Assembly (NCBI GenBank): GCA_003116975.1
Contig: BGKB01000044.1
Coordinates: 384,940 to 448,939 of the forward strand
Direction: 5' to 3'
DNA length: 64,000 nt
Source: Aurantiochytrium sp. KH105
Lineage: Eukaryota; Sar; Bigyra; Thraustochytrida; Thraustochytriidae
The notes under the pieces were generated by a model. That model did not search any database. It worked only from the letters and a program-made list of their open reading frames with translations, and had not been told where the DNA came from. Shown here one piece after another: positions 55,463 to 64,000 of this stretch. Positions within the stretch are counted from its first letter, which is position 1. Each line of letters opens with the position of its first letter. Position numbers and translations under genes: made by a program.

Positions 55463-57389
55463 GGTGCGTAGGCCTCTAAACTTTTAAAAAGGATCCCACA
55501 AAGTACAGCGCAAAATTTCTCTCGAGTGGGGAATTTGATTTATTCAAAAAGCAGCATCGCTCAACGCGACGCTTTTGCGGAGCCTTGAGAACGGAAGCTG
55601 CAGCACAGCTTGCAAGGCTATGAGATGCTATGGCCTCGTTTGTTTTCAAGGAAAAAAGTTTGATTCGTTTTGCTGGGCAGTCTACATTTCCTTTGGTTTT
55701 ACGTTGGTGTCGACTCTTGCTCATTCCACCTGCGCGTTCCAAGTACATATCCTCGAGTTTTCGCCCGATAAAGATTGATTTATAGAGCAGGAACATGCTG
55801 CATTGACCCTATTACACCGCGTACGGCTTGGGTAAGCCGAACAGAAGAGTTCTTGTCGATCGATTCTTCACAATGGATAAGCGTGCACAAGACTGCCAAA
55901 GCCACTTAATTCGAGGCAGTCGGAGCTCACCACAACGCCCGAAAGGCCTGCAGGCAGGAGCCGCTTTAAAAAAGGACTGCTTAGAGTCCATTTCCGACCG
56001 CCACGCATGCAGTGCGGGAAGCTTGCCTCCGAAAGCCCGAAAAGGCGTTAGCGATTCCTCTCGTGTGGATTCCACTTGCGGCCAGAGAGCGAAAGGCTCT
56101 AGCTTCTATAGCTACGAGGAACCTCTCGCCTTTCTCTGCAATTCCGGTGCTGTGCAAACGAGAGGCCTCATTTGCTCGAGTCCCGAACGAGACAACCCCT
56201 TTTGAAACTGCAATCCTTTTCAGTACGCGGGTTCACTTGCAGCCCCGAAGTCTTAGCCATGCATGCGGTCTCGCTCTGCTCCAACAGACAGTCTGCTTGA
56301 ACATATTCGTTATCAGCAGCTGAGCAGAAGCTTGTGGCAAGAATCATCTTTCCGTGGTGTCCAAACAAAGACCGAGCTGCTCCTTCAATTATTCCTTTGA
56401 AGGCGTGGACTTTGTTGGCGTCGAGGCGGCCACCGGTGCCAACGTTGCTTGTCCTTGGCATACGCCAAAGCTGGGTTCTTCAGGAAAGTCCTTGACGCGA
56501 AGAGCGACTCCGATAAGTCTCAGTATTTTCAAAGTCAAACCGAACTTCCAGTTGCGGGGTCTTCAGCCCCGCAGAGTATTTATGTCCCGCCAATGACATG
56601 ACTAAACCGCGCGCATCGCTCGCGCTCGCCCGTCCGCCCCGCACGCGCGCGCGTCGGTCTGGCAGGCGTGACGACACGCTCGCCCTCACGCAGCTGCCAC
56701 CGAGCGTCGCCGCCCCGAGGCGACTTGACGAAGATCTCCTGACCGACGCACAAGCGCGTAGGTGGGCATTACATGAGGTGCCCGGACAGTGTACAGGGCT
56801 TTTTACCACATAACAATGTAAGGCTTGGCTCGGCCTTGACGGGCGAAGTAGAACTTGACGAGGAGGCGAAGCGCCAGCAATGCGGCAGGGCTGCTCCCGC
56901 GCGCACACCTGCACCAAGATCGCGACAGTCGCGGTCGGCGGCCGGTCGAGAACGCGAAAGGAGCGCGAGCAGAGCCAGGAAAAACGTGACGACCCGACGC
57001 CGTCCGTAGCGCTCCATCATGAATTTGAGGGCCGCGCCATTTATGACGGCACGGCGCCATCCTTGGCGCTCCATCATGTAATGGAGGTCCGCGCCAGCCT
57101 CTGGCACCGCGTCGCCAGATCGGACTTTCCCGAGCCCGCAGGGTGCCGTCCGTTGAGCTGCTGCGCGATCTGCGCCAACGCGCCACGGAGGTCGCAGGCG
57201 GCCTGGCGACGGCGGCCCGGCGGAGGCGGCCTGGGCTGACAGCGAGGAGGCCTGCGGGATCGCGGCGAAGAGTGTGCGAGCCCGCTTGCTTCCATCACGC
57301 CCTCCAGGACGCAGACGATCCGAAGAGACGCTTCTGGAGAAACGCGGCGCTGCGTTGCTCGGCGGGGACCGCGAAGGGCGGAGCAAACA
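55463..57389. other. CRP3 3' flank and CRP4 5' flank
   Basis: The CRP3 3' flank to about 55600 has counterparts after CRP4 (AATTTGAT...GCAGCAT.GCT.AA.GCGACG), so the duplicated block includes some 3' DNA. Bases 55800-56500 are AT-balanced with short frames; one minus-strand ATG frame at 56168-56461 looks protein-like but matches nothing I know. Dispersed hairpin copy D lies at 56535-56576. From about 56600 GC-rich DNA resembles in patches the region upstream of CRP3. Confidence 0.5.
56535..56576 (-). repeat. Dispersed hairpin repeat, copy D
   Basis: The stem-loop at 56554-56572 is the exact reverse complement of copy B's 19-base hairpin, here on the minus strand and followed by AACTGGAAGTTCGGTTTGAC. 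Confidence 0.65.
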
Positions 57390-57549
57390 AGCGCAGCAAA
57401 CCCGCAACTGAGACGGCCGCGATCAGGGCGGCCAAGAGAAGCGTGCAGGCGAGCGAGTGGACGAGTGGACGAGCAAGGCGGAGGTGCGAGGCAAGGGCGA
57501 CTGAATAACATTGCATTGCATTGTGTGGCAGACGGCACGCGCGGTAACG
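57390..57549 (+). promoter_or_regulatory. CRP4 5' leader, duplicated from CRP3, with (CATTG)3
   Basis: Near-identical to the CRP3 leader, with three CATTG units (57509-57523) instead of four and only a few substitutions up to the ATG. Confidence 0.7.
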
Positions 57550-59607
57550 ATGCAATTCGCGGTGGGCCTCCTGCTCGGGGTGGTCCTGTTGGGGCTGCTG
57601 CGAGACAGCGAAGCGGTAGAGACGTGCGGTGGTATCCGAAAGGGCCACATCGCTAAAACATGCAAGAAGAAATTTGGCGAAAAGAAAGAAAAATGCAAAC
57701 GTTGGGCGCAGAATAATCTGATCCAATGGATAGGTCAATTTAAACCAGATATGGAGATGAATGTTCAGGAATACATGGTTCGCAAATATTCTAGATGCGA
57801 GAGAAATGGGTTTAACAAGACGCGCTGCTGCTGGCAAAAGAAAGGTGAAGTTGCCTATGGCACTTCATCGGTTCAAGATGTCTTTGAGTGTGCAAACCCG
57901 GTGTTCAAAGAGAGCGCCAACACCTGGACCAACCTGACATTCTACGTCTCGGGAAGCATTGCCAATCTAACAGGCCTAGCGGACGGATTTCATTTCATCC
58001 CGTTTGAGCCGGTGCCTGGTGCTAATATCATCCCTCCCTCGGCCTGCAAGTTCATCCGTACCAACATCCAACGTCTCGTTGCGGAGAGTTCTGATCAAGA
58101 AGAAATTCCCACGATCGATGTTGTGAATCTTGAAAAACCTGCCACGGGCACGTGCTCTTTGACTCCCTTTAGCGGGGCATGTCAGCAGTTCTTCGACCCG
58201 GCTTACTGCAACGACCTCGAAAGCGAACACAGGTGCAGCGAGTGCTCGGTCGAGGATTGCGCTGCCGCTTGTAATGGTCTTGCGCCGTGCGCTGGCATCG
58301 AGTACTACACGGGGGACAACAGCTGCAAGCTCATGATGCATCCAGAGTATGATGGTTTCGCGCAATTTCATTTCATCACACCTGAGTATGAGGAAGGTGA
58401 GGATCCGCCTATATCAGCCATCGCAGCCGAGGAAGGTGAGGTGTCTGCAACATTGACAGTGACAGTGAATGCAACATTTCCGGCTTTCACCGTCGGGTAC
58501 TCTCTGAAGGCGCCTCCTTCCATCATCGAGGGCTCGGAAAACTCTGGTGCCACATGCTATGGCCGTTCCAGCGAGACCGCGATCCATTCCAAGGCGGTCG
58601 AGGTGAAGACTGATAGAGGCTTGGGCGGAAGATGCAAGGTATCTGAGTCTGCGAACCGCGTTCAAAAGTGTGGTCCTGGGTTCGTCGGTCTTGGTCTTTG
58701 CGGGATCCCGACTTGCGCGTCCCTCTGTACGCAGAACGCACTTTGTAACGCCTACGAATACTTTTTGGACGGCGATGAGGGTCTCTGCTATCTGATCTTC
58801 AACGAAATTGTAACCACCGTCGAGCAAGATACGTCCTCCTTGTATCGGTGCTTTCATGTAGAGCGTGATGGCGTGCGTGCCGAGGACAGCGACTGGATGA
58901 ATCCCTATCGAAACTTGGGCTTCCGCGACATCAAGGGCAAGGATGGTGGGATAGGTCTGAATCTATTTAACTTGACGGACAACCCTGGTGTCATAATTCG
59001 CACGCCCACACCTCCCCCGGTTCTCACACCAGGTCCTACGGAAATACCGACGACGAGTCCCGTTGAACTACCGGTAACGGCGGCCCCTTTCATGGGTGAA
59101 GGCGATCAGCCAGATGCACCGACAACCCTCGAACCAGCCCCAATCCCCACACAATCTCCAACACCAATTGACGGGGAAACAACAGTTCCATCAAATGCAC
59201 CGACACAATATCCTTCGATTGTACCGACACAAAACCCTACACGGTACAAGCGGTGTAGTCTGAGGAGAGGCCCTGATAAGGGTTGCTGCATTAAGCTTGG
59301 GAAGAGAAAGTTCCGCTGCTGCAAAACTTACGAGGACGTCCGCTACTGCTGCACAGGTCGGAGGAAAAACATCCCGGAGGCCAACCAGGGATACGAGGAA
59401 AAGTTCACGTGCTGCGTGCGATATGAAGATGATACGGTCGAGTGCATCGAGGAAGAGAGCGCGAAGACTGCGGATGATTCGGAACCAACCTCTGAGGCTA
59501 TGAGTCTCTTGCAGGTTGCCCTTTCTGAGGACGATGATGACGAAACGTACTACAATGCTTACTACAGTGACGACGATTACGATGAGGGCAGCGATGCTGA
59601 TGACTAG
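57550..59607 (+). CDS. CRP4: secreted cysteine-rich protein, recent duplicate of CRP3
   Basis: 685 residues from the ATG at 57550. The signal peptide (1-22) is almost the same as in CRP3. The N-terminal six-Cys domain (26-95) has diverged strongly from CRP3 (TCGGIRKGHIAKTCKKK against QCSGKREGHIATTCNKK, plus a longer KPDMEMNVQ loop). From the CANPVFKESANTWT module onward the two proteins are close to identical. Differences are a 19-residue insert at about 289-308 (AIAAEEGEVSATLTVTVNA), a shorter Pro/Thr linker (about 485-565 against 473-596), and scattered substitutions. The ten-Cys module (569-632, CC at 579, 590, 600 and 621) and Asp/Tyr tail (658-685) are conserved. No disabling lesion. Secreted or surface protein of unknown function. 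Confidence 0.88.
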   Translation: MQFAVGLLLGVVLLGLLRDSEAVETCGGIRKGHIAKTCKKKFGEKKEKCKRWAQNNLIQWIGQFKPDMEMNVQEYMVRKYSRCERNGFNKTRCCWQKKGEVAYGTSSVQDVFECANPVFKESANTWTNLTFYVSGSIANLTGLADGFHFIPFEPVPGANIIPPSACKFIRTNIQRLVAESSDQEEIPTIDVVNLEKPATGTCSLTPFSGACQQFFDPAYCNDLESEHRCSECSVEDCAAACNGLAPCAGIEYYTGDNSCKLMMHPEYDGFAQFHFITPEYEEGEDPPISAIAAEEGEVSATLTVTVNATFPAFTVGYSLKAPPSIIEGSENSGATCYGRSSETAIHSKAVEVKTDRGLGGRCKVSESANRVQKCGPGFVGLGLCGIPTCASLCTQNALCNAYEYFLDGDEGLCYLIFNEIVTTVEQDTSSLYRCFHVERDGVRAEDSDWMNPYRNLGFRDIKGKDGGIGLNLFNLTDNPGVIIRTPTPPPVLTPGPTEIPTTSPVELPVTAAPFMGEGDQPDAPTTLEPAPIPTQSPTPIDGETTVPSNAPTQYPSIVPTQNPTRYKRCSLRRGPDKGCCIKLGKRKFRCCKTYEDVRYCCTGRRKNIPEANQGYEEKFTCCVRYEDDTVECIEEESAKTADDSEPTSEAMSLLQVALSEDDDDETYYNAYYSDDDYDEGSDADD

Positions 59608-60556
59608 GGTGCCTAGGTCTTCGAGAACTCTAAAAATAAGTCTCTAGAATACAGATTCTCTTGCGTGGGAAATTTGATCAATTTGAAGCAGCATAGCTAA
59701 ATGCGACGATTTCGCTCCGGAATACCTTGATCTGTAGAGCATGGATAAAGGCTACATGGTTGCTCTTGCATCGCGTCGAGCGATTTTTCCATGAAAGTCT
59801 TTTGCATGGGCGAAGAGAAAGCCGAATTTGGTTCGAGAAGTAGATGAAAGGTTTTGTTCGTCTCTTTGCTTTGGAAAGTTCGAACAAAGCAAATGCAGAA
59901 GAGGCTGTCTTGTAGAGATGCTGTACTTGGCACTCAAGATGCAAGAGGTTTTTTTGGCAGTGCTTTGGAAGCGAAGAAGACCCAAGAGTCTCAAACCTCA
60001 AACCTACGTCAAACTTGACAAGAGTCGCCAGACAGCATCGTGTTGGACGACATACGGCGGTAAGATCTCGTAGTAGAGCATCTGCTAAAGTTGCCATTTG
60101 GGAGGGAAAGCGGAGATGTGTATACAAGGGGGAAGGAAGAAACACACATAAATTTGTTTTGTTTGTTGTTGTTTTTGGTTTTCATGGTCTGGCTGTGTAC
60201 ACCGACTATATAATATATGAAGCGGCGTGCACGATTTTGTCACGAACGAGGAAGGGGAGAGGGGAGAGAGATAAGGGTCGGCACACTTCGAATAGGTCAA
60301 GCAAGCTGGCCAAAGAAAGACGCGACGTGTATCGTTTGCTCAAAACAAAACAAGAGACGCGCGTCGAGCACACGTCGACGAAATTGAGCTGTTATACGTC
60401 AAGATCGCGAGCAAGCGACTGCACAACACAGATCCATCCTCAGCGGCGCTGGTCAGACAGAGTCCTCGACTTGGGATGGTCGATGGGTTGAGTGGGTCCT
60501 CCCCTCCTCAGATTTGCTCAAAAGTTCATGTCACATCGAGAGTTCAACGACACTTT
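59608..60556. other. Convergent 3' spacer, CRP4 / glutamine synthetase
   Basis: The CRP4 3' flank (to about 59740) is homologous to the CRP3 3' flank. The middle is AT-rich, with G/T-rich runs (60150-60180) and AT-rich TATATAATATATG at 60207-60219. Holds both 3' UTRs; no coding signal. Confidence 0.5.
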
Positions 60557-61708
60557 TTAGCGGCCGAGGGAGGCGCGCTTGAGCTTGCTACCAAGGCCAA
60601 CAATGGACTTGCGCGGGCCCTTGGTGAGGTGGATGCCGAGGAAGGACTGGCGGCGAGGCGCGTCGAGCACGGCAGTGTGGAAGAGCTTGGCCGTGACGAG
60701 GTACGGGTCCATGTTGGAGGCCGGGCGGCGGTCCTCAAGGTAGCCGCGGCCCTTCTCCCGGGTCTCGTTGCCGACACGAACCGAGGCGCCACGATCGGCG
60801 AAGCCCCACTTGAAGGTGTCAATGGAGGCGGTCTCGTGGGCACCGGTGAGACGGAGCTCGTTGTCAGTACCGTAGATGGCAATGTGCTCTGCGTGCTTCT
60901 TGCCGAGGCGCTCGATGGCGGGGATGATGACCTTGTCGAGAGCGTTCTTGCCCTCGCGCATCTTCTTGGTGGAGAAGTTGGTGTGGCAGCCGGCACCGTT
61001 CCAGTCGCCGGGGATAGGCTTGGGGTCGAGGGATGCGATGATGCCGTACTTTTCGGCGAGGCGGTTGAGGATGTAGCGGGCGACCCAGAGCTGATCGGCG
61101 CCGTCAATGCCGACGCAAGGGCCAACCTGGAACTCCCACTGTCCAGGCATGACCTCGGCGTTGATGCCAGAGACGTTGAGGCCAGCGTAGAGGCACATGG
61201 CGAGGTGCTCCTCGACGATGTCGCGACCAAAGGCGACGTCAGCGCCGGCTCCGCAGTAGTACGGGCCCTGGGGTCCGGGGTAGCCGAGGGTCTTTGTGGG
61301 TCCGCCGAAGGCGCGGGCCTTGGAATGCGGCCAGCCGAGAGGAGTGCCGTCCTTGAACATGGTGTACTCCTGCTCGATGCCGAACCAGGGGATCTCCTTC
61401 TTGCCGGCCTCGAAGATGGCGGCGGCGGCGGCGCGGGTGTTGGTGGGGATGGGCTCGCCTTGCGGGGTGTAGGTGTCGGTGAGCACGAGGACGTGGTTGC
61501 CGTTCTTGCGGAAGGGGTCCGGGTAGATGACGCGGGGGACGATCATCACCTCGGAGTCCTCGCCGGGAGCCTGGCCTGTGCTGGACCCGTCATAGTTCCA
61601 GTTGGGCAGGTCCTTGAGCTTGATCGTGTCCTTGTTGTGGAAGACGCGGGTCTTGCTTCGGAGGCCGCCGTAGGCGTCAATCCAGATGTACTCCGCGAGC
61701 ACGACCAT
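60557..61708 (-). CDS. Glutamine synthetase, eukaryotic type II (GSII)
   Basis: The ATG at 61708 gives 383 residues. The beta-grasp N-terminus ([18 protein letters not shown]) is followed by [19 protein letters not shown] (37-55), the ATP/Glu-site strand WFGIEQEYT (108-116), [10 protein letters not shown] (146-155), [17 protein letters not shown] (181-197), [20 protein letters not shown] (234-253), [11 protein letters not shown] (289-299) and [23 protein letters not shown] (314-336). These include the metal-binding Glu/His residues and the adenine-site Arg. It is an octadecameric/decameric-type cytosolic enzyme that makes glutamine from glutamate, NH4+ and ATP, and would assimilate the ammonium brought in by AMT-A and AMT-B. 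No obvious transit peptide follows this ATG. The upstream leader stays in frame for 87 codons (Gln-rich CTG/CAG repeat) but has no ATG. Length is slightly above the usual 355-370. Confidence 0.96.
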   Translation of the reverse strand: MVVLAEYIWIDAYGGLRSKTRVFHNKDTIKLKDLPNWNYDGSSTGQAPGEDSEVMIVPRVIYPDPFRKNGNHVLVLTDTYTPQGEPIPTNTRAAAAAIFEAGKKEIPWFGIEQEYTMFKDGTPLGWPHSKARAFGGPTKTLGYPGPQGPYYCGAGADVAFGRDIVEEHLAMCLYAGLNVSGINAEVMPGQWEFQVGPCVGIDGADQLWVARYILNRLAEKYGIIASLDPKPIPGDWNGAGCHTNFSTKKMREGKNALDKVIIPAIERLGKKHAEHIAIYGTDNELRLTGAHETASIDTFKWGFADRGASVRVGNETREKGRGYLEDRRPASNMDPYLVTAKLFHTAVLDAPRRQSFLGIHLTKGPRKSIVGLGSKLKRASLGR

Positions 61709-64000
61709 GGTTCCTCTGCTTCTGCTCCTTCGAGGGTAAACCTGCTGCTGCTGCTGCTGCTGCTCTTGCTCTTGCTCTTGCTGCTGCGGCTGCTCCTGGC
61801 AACGCAATGCAAGGCGAAAGCACGGCCGGTCTCGTTCTGCACGGGACTGCCTGCTGGCCCTCGAATGGTGTTTGCTGCGTGCAGAGGCCGCCTCTCTCTC
61901 TGGCTCCGGAGGCGAGAAACAGCCGAGGTGAGCGGGAAATGGGTGCAAAGGAAACAAAGAAACAGCCACCTAACTAAAAAGAATTAACCAAAGCAGACAG
62001 AGGGGGAGAGGAGAGGAGAGAGAGCGCGGGCCGCGCGAGCACTGCTCCCTCCCTTCCTGCGGCGCAGAGGGAGCCTCCCTGAGGGCGGCGCCAGAGAAGA
62101 CGGAGCCGCGCCCGGGGCCGCGTGCTGCGCCGCGTGCGCCGGTGGACACGGCGAAACCCGAGAGAGGAGAGAGCGCAGAGTCGAGCGGACTGGAGAGCAG
62201 CTGGGCGGAGTGGAGAGTAGTCGTGGCGTGGCGTGGCGTGGCGTGGAGTGGAGTGGAGTGGAATGGAATGGACGGAGGGGAGAGGACTTCTTTTACCAAT
62301 CTTTATTTTGTTTTCTTTCTTTCCTTCTTTTTTTGTTTCTTTCTCTCTCTCTGCCCCCCTCTCCCTCCTTGTCTCTAGCTGTCCGCGCGCGCGCCGGAGC
62401 GGGTGTGGGGAGAGAGTGTGGGTGTGCAAGAGGACTGGAGTGTGCGCCTTCTGAAAGGTAAGAAGAATGAATGACTGGATGTAAGAAAAAATCAAAGAAA
62501 GAAAGAAAGAAAGAAGGAAAACTGTGCTTTCCGCTTACTACATTTCTTTGTCGAGTCAATGAAAAACCTCGATCGGCGATCGGAGCGCGCGCGCGCAGTG
62601 CAGGCACCAGCCGCGCTCTCTCGGCCATCCCTTCCCATCCATGCTTGCTTCCTTCCTCACCCTGGAGCCTCCGGAAGCGGGCGGGCGCGAGCGAGCGCGA
62701 GCGAGCGCGAGCAGGAAGGAGCAGGAGCAGCAGCAAGGCGAAGAATCGAATACAAAATGTGCACCGCATTGTAGAGCAGGACAAAAGCCAGGCGAGCGAA
62801 AGCTTGCAAGCTGGCTTTCGGCCGCCATCGATCGGCCTTGGCCACCCATTTTCGATTCTTTCAAAGAAGCTGCCTGGCCCGCCCCGCGAGCTTGCGTTGC
62901 TGATGGCAGTGAGTTCAAGAAGAAGTAGAAGAAGAAGAAGAAAAAGGAGACGGAGAAGAAACCTGAAAGAAATTGTCATCCGTACACTCGCCGGAGCCGC
63001 CAGGGCGCGAGTGTGCACGCGCTGCCAAGCCAGCGTCGGTCAGTCAGTCAGTCAGTCAGACAGTCAGTCAGCAGCATGCTGGGCTGAGCAGGCACGCAAA
63101 TGTGTGTGTGTGTGTGTGCAGGCGTGCACACGTCTCCGAGCAGCAATCGTTGTCATTCTCAGCACCGCTCGCTTCCGCGCGCTTCCGCGCCTCGCGTTTC
63201 GACCGAAGAAAAGAAAGAAAGCCCTGGTCGATCAATCCATCCGACGGAAACTCGCCAAGGCGGGCGAGTCTCTGTCTGCAGCTGCGACCAGCCAGGCCCG
63301 TTGATTGCAGCTGCAGCAGCAGGTCTCTTGCCTTGCTTTGCTTTGACCTGAGGCATTGCAATGCACTTGCACAACTCCTCGCTCCCCTTTCTTCCATGCG
63401 CCAATGATGCACAGTGCATGCATTGCAAATTCTCTTCCCAGTGTGCACTTTTTTACGGGCGCCTCCCGCCCTCAATTTCTGCTCCGCGGACCCTGCACGT
63501 GCTGCGGCGCGAGCCTGCCCAACCGCGCTCTCCTTCCCGACCCTTTCCTCCTTTCACCTCGCCTCGCGCTGCCGCGGCCTCAGCGGCAGCCGCCCGCGAG
63601 CGCCTGTCACGCAGGACCGTCCCGCGCGCGCGGCGCTGCGTCCACCCATCCAGCCTCGCCGGCCCGCCAAAAAGGCCGGCGTCGCCGGGAGCGCGCCGCT
63701 CGGCCTGTGCTGCTCGCGCCTGCTCGCGTCCATTGTCCCGCGAAGAAAGCGAAGAAAGAGGGAGAGAGGGAGGCGGAGGAGGAAAGAGGCCGGCCGCGGC
63801 GACCCCCATCGCCTGTCCCGGGGCATTCACGCTCTTTTCGAGATTCACTGGTGAGCCTTTTTCACGTGCTTGCAGCTGCTTGCTTGCATTCTTGGCTGGT
63901 TGGGTTGGGTTGCCATGGTCGAGGGACTTGACAGGCCAGTGCTGCGAGAGCCGCAGATGATGCGACAGATGCCGCAGATTCTGCGCTTGGTGCTCATTTT
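61709..64000. other. Glutamine synthetase 5' region and GC-rich tail, no supportable gene
   Basis: Contains (CTG)n at 61742-61764 in the GS leader, GTGGC/GTGGA tandem units at 62222-62265, CT- and GA-rich tracts (62320-62370, 62495-62520, 62915-62965), (GTCA)n near 63040-63068 and (TG)n at 63100-63118. Long open frames on both strands are low-complexity Arg/Ser/Ala/Lys and are not credible genes. A gene beginning beyond 64000 could have its 5' region here. Confidence 0.5.
61742..61764. repeat. (CTG)n tract in the glutamine synthetase leader
   Basis: Seven to eight CTG units followed by CTCTTG hexamers, 34 bases upstream of the GS ATG. In the GS mRNA this is a CAG tract. Confidence 0.85.

Noticed and set aside
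56168-56461. 97-codon minus-strand ATG frame with protein-like composition
   Set aside because: It looks less biased than the surrounding frames, but I recognise no domain. It overlaps no conserved block and is too short to support without a homology search. A blastp hit in related genomes would revive it.
62471-63960. Several 130-280-codon frames at the right end on both strands
   Set aside because: All are Lys/Arg/Ser/Ala low-complexity in overlapping phases over GA- and CT-rich tracts, with no domain or signal peptide.

Overview
The window looks like nuclear DNA of a GC-rich, intron-poor protist, most likely a thraustochytrid or other labyrinthulid stramenopile. The reasons are uniquely eukaryotic genes (COG1, EMC6, GTPBP1-type GTPase, GPAT3/4/9-type acyltransferase, GSII glutamine synthetase, V-ATPase proteolipid), nearly all readable as a single exon, alternating strands with no operons, long low-complexity spacers, and a fungal/bacterial-type phytochrome kinase beside a plant-type K+-independent H+-pyrophosphatase. 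The taxon is inferred from gene content and style, not from a marker gene.

Bases 1-31,800 are an ordinary housekeeping region. It holds a 5'-partial phytochrome hybrid histidine kinase (+), a GTPBP1/2-like GTPase split by an apparent one-base frameshift (-), COG1 (-), a V-ATPase c subunit (+) convergent with a type II H+-PPase (-), a BRCT/F-box-like/kinase fusion (+), a GPAT-type acyltransferase with a long acidic N-terminus (-), and a 2-O-sulfotransferase-like gene (-) with a decayed copy of its own 3' end just behind it. Then come a Siw14/PFA-DSP-like phosphatase (-) with one clear GT-AG intron and Asp in place of the catalytic Cys, a GT31 glycosyltransferase (+), EMC6 (-), an ARM/HEAT-like protein (+), and ammonium transporter AMT-A (-).

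Bases 31,800-44,000: AMT-A and a second ammonium transporter, AMT-B (+), sit head to head across 5 kb of repeat-rich spacer. After AMT-B come a 40-bp minisatellite, copies of a dispersed hairpin repeat, a 60-bp inverted repeat and a decayed element with a CCHC zinc knuckle.

Bases 44,000-59,600 are the most unusual part. They hold four intact genes and one 5'-truncated relic, all on the + strand, of one family of secreted cysteine-rich proteins (called CRP1-CRP5 here). Shared architecture: signal peptide, an N-terminal six-Cys RCCW module, a WT-motif module, two PAN/apple-like Cys modules, a Pro/Thr linker of very variable length, a ten-Cys module built on four CC doublets, and in most members an Asp-rich tail. 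CRP3 and CRP4 are a recent segmental duplication of about 4.2 kb with mosaic divergence. I do not recognise this architecture. A cell-surface, ectoplasmic-net or wall role is inference only.

Bases 59,600-64,000 hold glutamine synthetase (-) and a GC-rich tail with no supportable gene. With the two AMT genes this puts ammonium uptake and assimilation within about 31 kb.
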